DNA of 64,000 nucleotides, taken from Rutstroemia sp. NJR-2017a BVV2. Taxonomy: Eukaryota; Ascomycota; Leotiomycetes; Helotiales; Rutstroemiaceae. Where the stretch lies: contig NJPS01000008.1 of NCBI GenBank assembly GCA_002946415.1, positions 62,001 through 126,000 of the forward strand. Direction: 5' to 3'. The position numbers and the translations under genes are program-made. The notes beneath the pieces are model-generated. The model was given only the letters and a program-made list of their open reading frames with translations, had not been told where the DNA came from and searched no databases. Below are positions 50,522-63,103 of the stretch, one piece after another (the first letter of the stretch is position 1; the number at the start of each line of letters is the position of its first letter).

Positions 50522-52286
50522 GATTTATCTGTTGTTTAGATTTCGCTGGGGCCCTGACCAAGGGAAATAGGTTGCTTCGTCGCAAAAAAGAGGTGTTTGG
50601 TTAGGAGGTTTGGAGATTTGCTGATGGAGAGGAGGAAGACTCGGGTTTGTTGTTTTTTATTGAAGTGGGAGGAAGTGAGGGTGAGATTGTTAAAAGGAAA
50701 TACGGAGTTGAGATGGAAGCTTCGCTGGGGTATCCAGTAGGCGAAAATGTTTAAGCTAGTGGTGGTGGTTGTGGTGGTCCCTTGTTTTTTGGGGGGGGGG
50801 GACTTTGGCACGTTTGGGTTCGCCTGTCGCTGTGGTCCGGAACTAAAATGGGCCATTATGGGGCCTTTCACGGACGGGAATACAGGGGTTGCTCTGCTAC
50901 CGAGTAGATGGTGAAAGGCGGTGATGGCGCTGGAGTGATGGATGATGGACGATGGTTACTAAATCTCACGGTCTACTCAGCTTACTCATTCATCCTACTC
51001 TACATGTTCCCCGTACCTGCTCCTGCTCCTATATAACCCGTATTTCAGATGCGCTGCGAAGGAATGCGTGCGTAAGTTAAGAGTTTACGAAAATTATATG
51101 GAGCATGGCCAGCCTCGGCAAATTGTTGAGCTCAACGAATCCCATGTGGTGGAATTCGGGACCGCAAGCAACAGCAAGCATTGATTGGAGTTGGGGGAAG
51201 TCCGTGACCCTTTTGGCTTTATTGATTCTGCACCTGCTTTTCTTTTGCACTGCACTCCTGATATATAAAGGAGTATAGGAGGTGCTCTGGAAGTTATGTC
51301 GTAGCTTCTGTACCAACCCACGTGGCTAGTCGATTCGGGCCCATGTGCCTATCGCATACTACAGCGAGCAAAGACACCTCGAGTTGGTTACTGCAGCAAT
51401 GAATCAGAGATCTCAGGTCTTCTGAAAGGCAGCAACAGGAGAAACACATATGATTTCGCGTTCGTATCTCGTGATCAAGTATATTGAGCAAAGGATCTTA
51501 TGCCAAGCTCGGGGTTCGCAGGCGTTTCTTGCAATCGCCGGGGTTGGGGACGACCAGGGCATGATACTTTCGAGATTCGAGAAACTGCTTCATATTAACA
51601 CTTGTATGGACCCTATCCTGCCGGCACACAAGGGTAAAGTTCGTAGCTTTCGCGAGTACTATCAGTCATCTCACCGTGATTACTCATTGTTATCTGATAA
51701 CCGTCAACCCCGAACCAAAAGAAGAGAAGGTAACGATCCCCGAGAACAAAGAGGATAGGTGGGAAGCCGGAGTTTATGTGACACATCATTGCAATTTCGG
51801 TCGAGGAGGTCAAATGGTAGGCAATGCAGAAGTATTCGAGAAATTTCAGAAAGTAGAATTGATCATATCGTCACATCACGTAGCGGGGCAGTCAAAGAGT
51901 ATATTATATGTACGATGCAAATTCTCCATAAAAAAGAGCAGCCTAAAAACAAAGTGCTAGCTAGCTACACAGAGACAGAATGAAGGGCCTTAAAAAGGAA
52001 GGGTTAAGAAGTTGAAAAAGTATTTTGTGTACATGTCCTCTGTGGTTGTTGTATTAACGTCCATCGAAACTTTTTGCTGTGAAATATTGTGATCCTGTTT
52101 GCTCATATGTGAAAATGAAGCGATTTGTTCCGAATGACAGCCCGATGATCCAGGAGGTATCTTCTGTACGCCCAAACGCCATGTCAATGCAGATTATGCG
52201 ATGAAGCAAAACCGAGAAAGGAAACTTGTCGTCCAAATTAGACTGTTAAAAGAATTATCCGTTGATGAATGTCTGGAGCGAAGCAC
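50522..52286. other. intergenic YHM2 / SEB1
   Basis: 1.76 kb with no supported gene. It holds the YHM2 promoter (GA-rich, with a run of ten G near 50792) and the 3' flank of the Nrd1/Seb1 gene. Overlapping short frames on both strands are unconvincing. Confidence 0.45.
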
Positions 52287-54960
52287 TTATGAAGGGTGTC
52301 CAGGTGGAGGAGGCTGTGGCGGAGATTGCTGTTGGCCAGGGAAGACAAATCCCGGTGGGAACATAGGCATGCCATTCGCCATGGTTGGGAGAGGATAAGG
52401 GAAGCCGGCGCCCAAGGGGAATGGTGGCATGACTGGCGGAACAGTGTTTGCAGGAAACTTATTCAAGTCGTCCCGGCGTTCATCTCGACGATCCTCACGA
52501 TCACGGCGGTGGCGTGGGCCTTCATCATCATCATGATCACGACCACCTGACCTTGGACCGTTGTTTCCGCCTTTGTCGGTTTGCATGCGACGGCTGATAG
52601 CCTTTGAAGAGACACCTTGACCGATTTCGATATCAGGTTCTTCAACAACCATACCAGGTTCAATCGGTTGACCTCCACTTCCACCATACTCGGCTGTGAG
52701 CATCCACTTTCGGTCGGCATCCGTGAGTTTACTAATCGGAATGATGCTGACTCCTGTTTGGTAATCGCTGCAATCACGAGGTCCGAATCCTACACCCCAT
52801 CGAGTCTGTGAAAGTTAGAGTTTGAACAAGGCGGGAAGCAAATTGGGGAAAGTTGTAAGAACTGGACGTACCCTGAGTGACGAGTCTGGAGCTCGATTCT
52901 TTTCCATGGCCTCCTTAGCGTTGACGGCATCCTCACGACTGATCATCTTTACAAAGGCATGGCGCTTGTCTTTGTTGACGATGCAGGTCTGTACTCTACC
53001 GTACTGGCTGAACAAACTCTTCAACTCATGCTCGGAAGTACTATGACATATCAGTTATGAAATTCAAAATTGTGCTAGTCCTAATTCTGGGAATAACTTA
53101 CGTGACCCCACCAACAAATAATGTGCGACTAAGAACTAGATTCTTTATTAGCCAAATGCTGCCAAGAGCCTGAAAATATATTACAGTACCTTTGATGTTT
53201 CCTTTTCCAATAGACGAATCATGTCCAACCCATTTGGGACCATCAGGGCGTGCTCTAGGTGGGGTTGGGCTGCGGCGACGTTGGGGGCTACGCTGGCGGT
53301 AATCGTTTCCGCGGCCACGGCCACCTCTTCCGCGATCTTCAGATCCGCGATTACGTCCTGGCGAGTCTCTATCCCAATCATCACGACGACGAGCATTTGG
53401 AGAGTCACGACCGGCCCATCCACGTTGGGGAGACGGGGATCGAGAACGACGGCGATAACGACCTTGAGGGGATCTCATAGAATCGTAACCATTTCGATCA
53501 CGTGAATCATCTTGTCTAGCACCCCAGCTGTTTTGGGGATTGGGATTTTGAGCACCATATGATGGAGGAGCTCCCGCAGCAGGAGCTGCTCCTTGACTGC
53601 CCATAGCTGCTAAAATTGCAGCGATCTGCTCAGGTGGGACACCTGATGCCGCCAGTGTCTTAATTAAAACTACCTGCTGCTGCATAGCTGGATCGAGATT
53701 GACAGGAGGATTTATTGGTGCAGCGCCCGGAAAGGCACCTTGATTACTGGCAAAATTCGGGGTCCCGTTACTGGGGCCTTGACCAAAAGCTGGCGTCGAT
53801 GGAGTGGGTACATTTACAGACTGCGGTGGCATCGAGTATGGCAAGCTCGGATTCATTCCTGGAGCTGCTTGAGGAAGATTATTCTGTCCGGTTGATACAT
53901 TGTATGAATTATTTTGTGGAACAGAGATAGGAGTGGGAGGTGGAGGAGCAGTAGTGTTTTGACGAGCAGAGTTCGCCATATTGGCGAGAGCTGCCAAAAT
54001 CGAAGAAGTGTTAGGCGGTGCTGATGCAGATGGAGTTGGTGCAGATGCCGGCGGTGCCGATGTTGATGGCATTGGTGGCAAACCTAAAGTAGCTTGAAGA
54101 CCAGGTGGAGGACTTCCAGGTGGTGTGGTAGATTCTACATGCGTCGGATTATGATTAGATATGTGACAGACATTTGAATTCTGGGAGCGTTGTTGACAAT
54201 CTTACCATTCAATTTTTCTTTGAACGAAGAGAGCATCTGCACTGGGAAAGTCTGGCCTTTCTCCCAGATGTCAAGTAGCTTTCTAATTTTCTCCTACAAA
54301 ACAGAACAATCAGATAAGTGGGAAATTTATACAACACAAACGAGGTAAATGAAGTGGTATGTAGTAGATATGGTGGGTTCCACGGTGAATACATCATTCG
54401 AGGAGTATGTGATGTCTTGGGAGATGGAAGCAGAATCCCACATGAAATACAAATATGCTGGTATGCTTGGAGACTACTGAGTTCAAGCATGTTTGAGCGT
54501 ACCTTTTGATCATCGGGAGCAGTTTGGATTATGTCGTTCATCAAGACGGGAAGTAGTTCCTTTACTCTATGCACGCCAGCAGCAAATGTACCATCCGGAG
54601 CAGAACTATTTATGGTTTGTCCAGCACTTTTGGCTTGTTCGGTCCATTTTCGAGTTACAGAATCTACGACGTAGAGTACGCCAAGTTTGTGTGTGCCAGG
54701 AGCTTTCTTGAAGTGTGTGTATAGTTTTTGAATGAGTACTGATTCGGACTGCGAGAAAGAGGAGATGATGTTAGCATGCAACTTGATTGCGAGATGGAGT
54801 TTCAACACGTAAAGTTGATGGGTTGATGGGTGCGGCATACCTGAACGTTGGCAGTGCAGAGAGCTGTGATGCCAGAGATCTTGGATCCGGATACTCCAGG
54901 AGGTTTCAATGATAGCATGGCCTGAAGGCCAGCTTCTAATTCTGCTACTGCGGAAGACAT
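52287..54960 (-). CDS. SEB1: Nrd1/Seb1-like RNA polymerase II termination factor
   Basis: CTD-interacting, RNA-binding protein of the Nrd1/Seb1/SCAF family, acting in transcription termination and RNA processing. Seven exons: 54960-54841, 54748-54503, 54293-54206, 54134-53190, 53135-53102, 53040-52872 and 52805-52287, giving 706 aa. The start MSSAVAELEAGLQAML was chosen over an upstream ATG at 55014 because it opens the CID directly. The CID (~1-150) has VLIQKLYTHFKKAPGTHKLG, YVVDSVTRKW and RKLLDIWEKGQTFP. A Pro/Ala/Ser-rich linker and an RS/RGG-like region follow. The RRM (~467-545) has RNP2 RTLFVGGV and RNP1 HAFVKMIS, followed by TRWGVGFGPRDC, a Seb1/Nrd1 hallmark. The tail is Pro-rich. One exon is only 34 nt. 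Confidence 0.88.
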
Positions 54961-56484
54961 AATGGAGGATGGCAGACTTTTCCGACCACGCCAGCAGAAG
55001 GTCAATTCAATCAACGCGATAAGGTATCGGCTCAGCGGTCGAGGAACCTTTTTGAATGAAAGTTGATAATATGAGTCCCAGATTACTCTCTCTATGATAG
55101 GACTGTATCACCTCGAATCCAGATACTGGGCTACGATGAAAGAACTGATGGGAGGGGGCGGATCTATGGCGACTACGGATCTGCGACCGTCACGTAAGGT
55201 CTTTAATCGACCGACTTGAATAGAAACGAGCAGGATGAATGAATAATTGGCAGAAGTAGTCCTTTTGCTACGACTGAAATGTATTTGATGGATTACTTCT
55301 CTTCCTCGATTACCTGTGAAGAGATATTGTTGAAAATGGAAGTTGTCGTTGTAGTTGTGGAAAAGATTGGAAGTGGTTGGGTTGCGAGCAGTCGAGGGAT
55401 TCCATTGTAAGAGAGTCGACTTAAGCGTAATTTTCGCTCGCTGAGAAATTAGTCAGCAATCTGAGTCAATTAGCCACAGTGAATCACGTGCACTGCCGTA
55501 CTTACCCTTACCGTGGTGCCGAAAAACTTCACCAAGCTGCTTGAAAGAGTTACAGTATACGATTACAAATCAACAATTTGACATTATGGTTCTTGCAAGT
55601 CGCTGTCTGATTCTTTAGGTTAGTAGAATCATATTTATACTTTTGATTATTTTGTTTGCAATTATTTCAAGGGCTCCAAAATCATCAAGGAAAGTGTTGA
55701 AATGAGAAGTGAGAATTGTGAGACCGACCCCCGAGGTCTACCGGGGAGGCTTTGTATGCCCGACGGGATTCCGAGAGTTTTCAGCCTTGTGAACCCGCCA
55801 GCCAGCCAGCCAGCCAGCCATTAGCTTACCGTAAGTTCTGTACTTGGGCCCGTAGGATTAGGGTGAATAGTCACAGTCCATGGACAGAGCATAAGTTGCA
55901 TGGTTATTCATGATCAAGGGATCGTCAGCGAGAATCCGAACGAGTGTTGCGTTACATTTTACATTTTATAACATTTGGTGCTTCACATACAAGACATGTA
56001 CGACCGACCTAGCCTAACTTCTTGTCTGATACGGTTATGTAATGTCAGATGGATGGAACTGGTGGAAAATGGTGGATGATGGGGATATCCGTAATATCCT
56101 CGGGACAAATCGCACTGCAGTCTGCGGGTAATCCGGTTAGGAAGGGGGGTAGCTGGCCAATGAGGATGCGCGCTCCTCAATTCTGGACGGTGGGTGGATG
56201 AGTGGGATGGGTGGGCACGGTGGGCAAATGGAGGAGAGAAGAAGAAAAAAAAGGTTGACGTAGGCGGGCAGCTCACCCTTACAAGTGTTCTCATAGGCTG
56301 GGCTGTTTCTTAGGTGAGGTTAGGTCAAGCTCTCAACGTGAGTCTCCGAGCCAACACCTTTTTCCTTCCGGGAATCCTGAGCCGAGCGAGAACTTGTTCT
56401 TAAATTTCTACATCACCTTTACAATTCTACCCTTAATTGTGCGTCTTCTTGCTGCATCATCACTCAACTAGAAGACTTCTCAAA
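54961..56484. other. divergent intergenic region SEB1 / CIT1
   Basis: 1.5 kb head-to-head promoter region. It contains (GCCA)6 at 55797-55820 and a TCACGTG at 55484-55490. I saw no gene. Confidence 0.5.
55797..55820. repeat. GCCA microsatellite, 6 units
   Basis: Six perfect GCCA tetranucleotides in the SEB1/CIT1 promoter interval. Confidence 0.9.
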
Positions 56485-58274
56485 ATGCCTGCAACACTTC
56501 GTCTCGGTCAATCTGCTCTCAGATCAGCCGTCAGAGTTCCGGCTTTCGGTGCCAGAACAGCTGCCTTCAATGGCTTAAGATGCTATTCTTCCAAAAACCA
56601 GGTATCTTCAATTGTGTCCTCAAGCCCCGCTACGCACAAGACTAACAATTACTTCCCTCCACCAGACACTGAAGGAACGTTTCGCCGAGCAGCTGCCAGA
56701 GAAGATCGAACAGATCAAGGCTCTTCGCAAGTAAGATCAGGCTCGCCGTGCCGAAAATTTCCAACAATATACTTATTCGTGGCAGGGGTTACGGATCCAA
56801 GGTTGTTGGTGAAGTTACTTTAGATCAGGTCTATGGCGGTGCCCGTGGTATCAAGTCATTGGTATGGGAAGGTTCCGTCTTGGACTCTGAGGAGGGTATC
56901 CGATTCAGAGGAAAGACCATCCCAGAGTGTCAAGAGCTCCTCCCAAAGGCACCCGGAGGACAAGAACCTTTGCCAGAAGGTAGGTGCCATCATTACGATC
57001 ACCAATGCGATTGCTAACAATAACAAGGTCTTTTCTGGCTCCTTTTGACCGGTGAGGTCCCAAGCGAACAACAAGTCCGTGATCTTTCCGCAGAATGGGC
57101 CGCCCGTTCCGATGTACCGAAATTCATTGAAGAGCTCATCGACCGATGCCCAAGCGATCTTCACCCAATGGCCCAGCTCTCCCTCGCTGTCACTGCTCTT
57201 GAGCACGAGTCTGCTTTCGCCAAGGCATATGCTAAGGGTATGAAGAAGACCGAATACTGGGGTCACACTTTCGAGGACTCGATGGATGTTATCGCCAAGC
57301 TCCCAACCATCGCCGCCAGAATCTACCAAAATGTCTTCAAGGGCGGCAAGGTTGCCCCAGTCCAAAAGGATAAGGATTACAGTTTCAACTTCGCCAACCA
57401 GCTCGGATTTGGCGAGAACAAGGATTTCGTCGAGTTGATGAGACTCTACCTTACCATCCACACTGATCACGAGGGTGGTAACGTCAGTGCACACACCACT
57501 CACTTGGTCGGCAGTGCTCTCAGCTCTCCCATGTTGTCTCTTGCTGCTGGTTTGAACGGTCTTGCCGGTCCTCTTCACGGTCTCGCTAACCAGGAAGTCT
57601 TGAACTGGCTCACCAAGATGAAGGCTGCTATTGGTGATGATCTCAGTGACCAAGCCATCAAGGATTACCTCTGGTCCACCCTTAACAATGGTCAAGTTGT
57701 TCCAGGTTACGGACACGCCGTTCTCCGAAAGACTGATCCCCGTTACATGGCTCAAAGAGAGTTCGCTGAGAAGCATCTCCCATCTGACCCAATGTACAAG
57801 CTTGTTAGCCAAGTTTACAAGATCGCTCCAGGCGTTCTTACTGAACACGGAAAGACGTAAGTACACCCCGTTTGGTGATTGAGGGTTTACTAGCTATGCA
57901 AGCTTTGCTTGTTTTCCCACGTGCATTTTTGGCGCTGGGTCCTTTCTCTCTCATGCCCCGAACACTTTCATAGAAACATTCACTAACATACTTTTCTCCC
58001 CAGCAAAAACCCATACCCCAACGTTGATGCTGTAAGTTCTCCGCTACCCCTGTAGTAACGTTTTAAGTTACTAACTCGTTTTCAGCACTCCGGTGTCTTG
58101 CTCCAATACTACGGTTTGACCGAAGCCAGCTACTACACCGTTCTCTTCGGTGTTTCCCGTGCCATTGGTGTCTTGCCTCAATTGATCATTGACAGAGCTG
58201 TTGGTGCTCCTATCGAGAGACCTAAGTCCTTCTCTACTGAGAAGTGGGCCGAGATTGTTGGCGCAAAGTTGTAA
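56485..58274 (+). CDS. CIT1: mitochondrial citrate synthase
   Basis: Condenses oxaloacetate and acetyl-CoA to citrate in the mitochondrial matrix. Six exons: 56485-56601, 56666-56730, 56786-56979, 57028-57856, 58004-58031 and 58086-58274, giving 473 aa. One exon is only 28 nt (KNPYPNVDA region). The N-terminal ~35 residues are Arg/Ser/Ala-rich and end in RCYSSK, a typical matrix-targeting presequence. Catalytic residues inferred by motif are His309 ([11 protein letters not shown]), His355 ([16 protein letters not shown]) and Asp410 ([11 protein letters not shown]). A C-terminal AKL is present after the VG, which matches the SKL-like peroxisomal tripeptide seen in some citrate synthases, so dual targeting is possible. 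It is oriented away from SEB1. Confidence 0.95.
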
Positions 58275-58692
58275 ACAAAGATTCTGATGTCGTGGAAGAA
58301 CTCTGTACATTATTAGAGAAGCAAAATTGATCTTAATTGCATACCATTTTTCTAGTTTGACATTTACGTCTGCCGATGCGGAGCATCTAGATTGGGCGGA
58401 TCTCGTTACGTGCATGTGTTTATTTTCAATCATGTATCTGAACGGGGTGGTTATGTCGGTCACCACGCCGATGTCAAATGGAAAAAAGCCTCCTGCTGTA
58501 ATTGTTTACTTTCCTAGAGCGCTCTGTGGCTTTGGTTCCTACGCCCAATAACTCCGGATAGCTCCTTTCCTACTCCGGTCTTACACCGTTCATAAATGAA
58601 CGTTACGGTAGCAGTACTCCGGCGTCTGATAACTACTTCATTCACTCAGCTGAAATATTGAGGCTTTTCTCGTCTCGTCTAATCCCCAACAC

Positions 58693-58724
58693 CCATCCAT
58701 CCATCCATCCATCCATCCATCCAT
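58693..58724. repeat. CCAT microsatellite, 8 units
   Basis: Eight perfect CCAT units between convergent genes. Confidence 0.9.
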
Positions 58725-59398
58725 CCAAACCTCCAACCCAACAGCACAAAAAATACTCATCAACTGCACAGCCTCCACCCCAAAACTCACACACTACAGA
58801 TACCCGGTTTACCACCCTCCCACCTTCCCAAGCATGCAATTCTGCATGCACAGGACAGCCACATCCTGTGAATCTTCACCCCCCTTTCTGTTGGTGTCGA
58901 TGTCGGTGGCGGTGTCGATGTGCTGGGGTTTGTGGGTGTGAAGGAAGACGAGACGACGGTGTGGAGGGGAGGGTGAGAAGCGGAGCGGGGGAAGGGGGGA
59001 ATGGATGGTGGGAGATTATATACTGTAGGTGCGGTAGGTAATGGCTTCGTGGCTTTTGTTGAGTGAGGAGCGGAGAGGATGTTGATGGTGGAGGTTAGAT
59101 TGCCTGTTGGGAGTCTTTTGGGGGTGAAGGGTGAGATTGGTAGGAGTTTCAAACAGCCGGCGAGTGCCTCCTGACAAACGGTGGACTCCAGACTGTATTC
59201 AGCACTTAAAGAAAAAGAAGATGAGAGGGAGTAAGTTTTCGTTTTCCCACCATGTTTTGTTATTCCCCACTAGTACGAACAGACGTTCAAATGCGATCAA
59301 CATCTTCAAGTTCCTCGTTATCTAAATCATCATGATCATCAAGGTCTATGTTAAGCCATTACATCACTCACTCGCTCACTCATTATGCATATGTGATT

Positions 59399-59418
59399 CA
59401 TACCATACCATACCATAC
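59399..59418. repeat. CATAC tandem repeat, 4 units
   Basis: Four perfect 5-nt units just past the FET3 stop, probably in its 3' flank. Confidence 0.85.
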
Positions 59419-59464
59419 CATCCCACAAATCCCCGATCCCCATTCAACACTCCTCATAACCACC

Positions 59465-61533
59465 TCACTTCCCAGACGCAACAGTCCGCTGAATCAGAAC
59501 CGGATCCCCAGCCCCAACACCAACCTCACTAACACCCTCCCCCTCTACCCTTCTCCTCTCCGCCTCCTTATCCGCATCCCCCATCTCCGCCAACCCATAC
59601 CAACTGATAGTCGCCAGTCCCAGCAATGCCGCCAAGCAACTAAACACCATCGCCACAATCCCCTTCGGCGTGAATCCCTTCGGCAGCGGCCCCGGCGCCA
59701 GATTCGCGCCCGTTAAATCCAGCAGGTTGACCGTGTTTCCAGCGGCGTTCCCCGTGTACGGTACTCCGCCAGCTTGGCAGGCCGCGATGTGGGTTTCTGG
59801 AATCACGAGGGATTTCTGCAGTTCGAGGGGCGCTTCGATCATCGTTGCGATGAGACCTTGGTTGACGTGCCACTCGATGTGGCAGTGGAAGAGCCAGACG
59901 CCGGGGTTGTCGGATGTGAAGCGGAGGACGATGTAGCCGGAGGGACGGAGGACGAATGTGTCGCGGCGCATGGGAATGGAGGGGTAGGAAGTTTCGGTGG
60001 TGTTGGAGGAGTCGAAGGTGCCGGCATCTTCGGCGGAGCGAGCAATGGCTTGGAAGTTGTGGCCGTGGAGATGGAAGGGATGTTTGCCGGAATCTGGGTT
60101 ATTTTGTTAGATGGACTCGCGACAGGTGGAAGATTGACTGCAGGGAAGGACTGCTTACCTAGATTGTTTACAACAATTTCGATGGTTTGTTTATAACCAA
60201 GGACGAAAGGGTGTGCAAATTCACCATAGACGGCAGGATTAACAGCATCTTCCCCTGTTGACATTACAGTGTAGAGAGTTGGGACTTTCTGTGATACATA
60301 GGTGATGTTGTTGAAGAATGCACTATGTTGGGTTAACGACAGGAAATATGGTTACGACGAATACTACTTACTATGGCTTTCCGTTCCCAAGCACATCCAT
60401 GATCACATCAAGACTGATGGTTTGGTCTGGTTCAGGAAGTAGAGGCTGTCTGTCGTAAGGAATAAGAGTGAAGTCATCAAAGTCATTGAGCTCATCAACG
60501 GTCTTGGCTTCTGGAAGCGGCTTGGAATCATCATAAACAAGCCAACCGGTGCCGTTGTAATTCAAGCCATCTGGAACAGTATCGAAAAGAGACTGGCAGA
60601 CATTAGAGTTGTTCTTCGTTTTGAAATAACGGTACTCACAGTATCCATACTTGTGACGAACGCGAAATTCGCGGAGGTATCGTTCTTTGTAGTAATCATA
60701 AAGGTGCATCGCTGAGCTGCGGATAGATAGATCATCTCTGCCTCCGCCTTTTCAGTATAAACACCATCTACTTCCACAATCGTCATGTTGTGGCCTTCGA
60801 ACCAGATATATTGGCCTGCAAAGGCTCCCATATTGACCATTTGGAAGAGGTAAGTCTTGCCAGGTAGTACCGGTACAGTGATGTTTTGTGTATCATTGAA
60901 GAGTACAGCCTGAGGGACAGGCTCTGCACCAGTTGGATTGGCGACCCCAATGAATTTTGGTATCCAGACCTGCATCTCTTCATGATACCAATCGGAAACG
61001 GAGAGGACGAACTTTTCGTCAACCTCATCGTCATACGGAAAATCTGGATCACTGATAATGAGTGGGCCTCTCAGACCATCCGGGTACTGGCCTTTATCGT
61101 GCGAATGGTACCAGTACGTTCCGGGTTGTTGCACCTATGGAGGTCAATTAAGGCTTATCAACATGTCATTTTAACATACAGTGAAATTATACACAAATTG
61201 AGAGCCAGCTGGAATTCCGCACTGAGAAACTTGGGCTGGACCGTCCATGTGAGTACTGCCATTCATGAAAAGACCATGAAAATGGAGCGATGTAGTTTGG
61301 TTGCCGAGTTGGTTGTCGACATTAACGATGATTCGATCCCCCACCGTTGCTCTCATGATAGGGAGTGGCCATTGACCATTGATTCCAATGGTTGGACGCT
61401 CGAAAGCGCCGTCGGGATTTGCTCGAACCCATGTGATATTGAAGTCGTAAGTAACAGTCGCTGCTTCTGCGACAGATGTCAATGCCAGAAGCAGCGCAGA
61501 TAAAATGGGGAAGAAAGACAGAGATATCGCCAT
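59465..61533 (-). CDS. FET3: multicopper ferroxidase Fet3
   Basis: Plasma-membrane multicopper oxidase that oxidises Fe2+ to Fe3+ for the Ftr1 permease. Five exons: 61533-61180, 61134-60640, 60592-60372, 60322-60159 and 60093-59465, giving 620 aa. A signal peptide covers about residues 1-24. Copper ligands are HFHG (His84, His86), WYHSH (His128, His130), HPFHLHGH (His416, His419, His421) and HCHIEWH (His481, Cys482, His483, His487). A membrane anchor at about 556-578 ([21 protein letters not shown]) is followed by a cytosolic tail. That layout is Fet3-like rather than a secreted laccase. It is divergently paired with FTR1, which supports a ferroxidase role. Glu185/Asp409-type iron-site residues of yeast Fet3 were not checked by alignment. 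Confidence 0.93.
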
Positions 61534-61796
61534 GTCGTTATGAAATCAGCTTGTCCGTGGATAGAGACAAGGGAGCTCCCGCCGAGATGTGCTGGGAGAT
61601 ATTTCGTCGTATTGTACTTCGTAGACAATTTTCGAAGGACGCCCTTAGCGAGTCCCACAAATCAATGTTCAAGACCCCAAGAGACTATCAAATGTGTGGT
61701 GGCTATGAGTGCATGAGTCTTGAAAAGAAACCCTGCCAAAGAGAGGAGTAAAACTCTAGATCAGGCGAATCTGATTCGATTTGATGTGATTAGATG

Positions 61797-61805
61797 ATCT
61801 GATAA
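61797..61805 (+). promoter_or_regulatory. ATCTGATAA, SreA-type GATA site 1
   Basis: Exact match to the ATCWGATAA siderophore/iron repressor consensus, 264 nt upstream of the FET3 ATG. Confidence 0.6.
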
Positions 61806-62522
61806 GCCTTTTTCCCGCGCATGTGGTGGATTGCTAGAGCGGGATCGGATCCAATTGAAAGTCCTGCCTCACTAATGACTACTTCGTAAAGTCGAACCTG
61901 ACCGTAGCGGGGGCACAAGAGAGCTTAACTGCGAAGAGGGATTGGAATTGTAGCTTGAATGTAAGAAGCTTTTGAGATTTGCAGCAGCCAAGAAGAAATT
62001 ACGGAGCTTCGAGTTTTCAATTGGTGTGGGGTAAGTTTACAAGAAGCGAGTGGATCTGGCAGGAAGGAGGAACATGAATATCCAAGGGAAATGGCACTTC
62101 TCGAATCCACACGCAAGTACGAAGTACGAGAGCAAAAGCGAGTCGTCGATGATTTCACGGCATACAGTCTAGAGGCAGAATCGAATCTCACGTAGTAGAA
62201 TAGAACTGTACTCAAACAATGCTAGAACGCGTCACTGCGCGACTTGGGGAACTACGAAGAGGCAGTAGAACAGAGCAGCGGGAACCTTGAAAGTAGACTT
62301 TTTTCGCTAAAAGCTACGTCTCGAGGCGTTCTTTACAATTTAGCAAGAAGTCAACTATTTCGGATGAGCGCAAAATACTCTGTAGTTATTTCGCGCCTTC
62401 CGATACAGGAGCAGACGGCAGACGCATGCTCTGGTCTCTGACCACCTGGCTCTGGTTTGGGCAGGTATGGGCGACAATGACTGGGGTTTCCCGTTTATCT
62501 GCCGATTCGAGATGATCTGATG

Positions 62523-62531
62523 ATCTGATAA
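62523..62531 (+). promoter_or_regulatory. ATCTGATAA, SreA-type GATA site 2
   Basis: Exact match. It overlaps by one base a near-copy, ATCTGATGA, at 62515-62523, making a tandem site mid-way between the two genes. Confidence 0.6.
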
Positions 62532-63094
62532 AGACTATCGATATGACTAAAACCGAGGAGCTGTCCAAGCGACCCGAGGATCTCGACTTCTCTCCGCTTT
62601 GCCCTTACAGTAGGTCATGAAAAGTCAAGAGGGTCAATATTTTGGAGATACGAAACTCAAATTCGACGTTGGTTCCGAAAAGAAGACCGCGGCACTTTCA
62701 ATTCTGTGCTTGTACAATGGTTTCGAGACAGAAATGGCATGCGGACATACTTCGCAGTACAGCTAAGTAGTGTTAAGAAGCCTTTGCATCATTTCATGGC
62801 TGTGGGTGGATTTGAAAGGGGAAATGAATCGCACTCGCTCCTGACCAATGAGGTCCCCCCATGTCCAGAAAAAAAGGTTTCATCGGGTGATAATAGGCTA
62901 GAATTTGCGATTAATCCCGCAGAACCTTCGTTGTAAATTTTCTTCTCTTACCGTACTGCAAGACCGGGATCATCAAAGTGGACAAGCTATAGCTCTGCAT
63001 GTGGTGGAACACCCCAAAACTCCAGCACTCCAGCTCCCAGAAGAAACCATTTTATTCGGCCGCTTCGCCCAACTTAATCAGATCTCTTCCCGTC

Positions 63095-63103
63095 TTATCT
63101 GAT
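63095..63103 (-). promoter_or_regulatory. ATCAGATAA, SreA-type GATA site 3
   Basis: TTATCTGAT on the plus strand, an exact inverse ATCWGATAA, 178 nt upstream of the FTR1 ATG. Confidence 0.6.

Larger units (their letters stand above)
58275..59464. other. convergent intergenic spacer CIT1 / FET3
   Basis: 1.2 kb with no supported gene. It has a CCAT microsatellite at 58693-58724 and CATAC repeats at 59399-59418. The open frames here (for example 58658-59041, +) are repeat-driven. Confidence 0.5.

Noticed and set aside
56856..57866. 336-codon open frame on the minus strand
   Set aside because: It lies exactly antisense to the citrate synthase exons, which have family motifs. The antisense translation has no recognisable domain and is a codon-bias shadow.
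61200..61503. Plus-strand frame (part of 60886-61503) overlapping FET3
   Set aside because: Antisense shadow of the FET3 coding exons.
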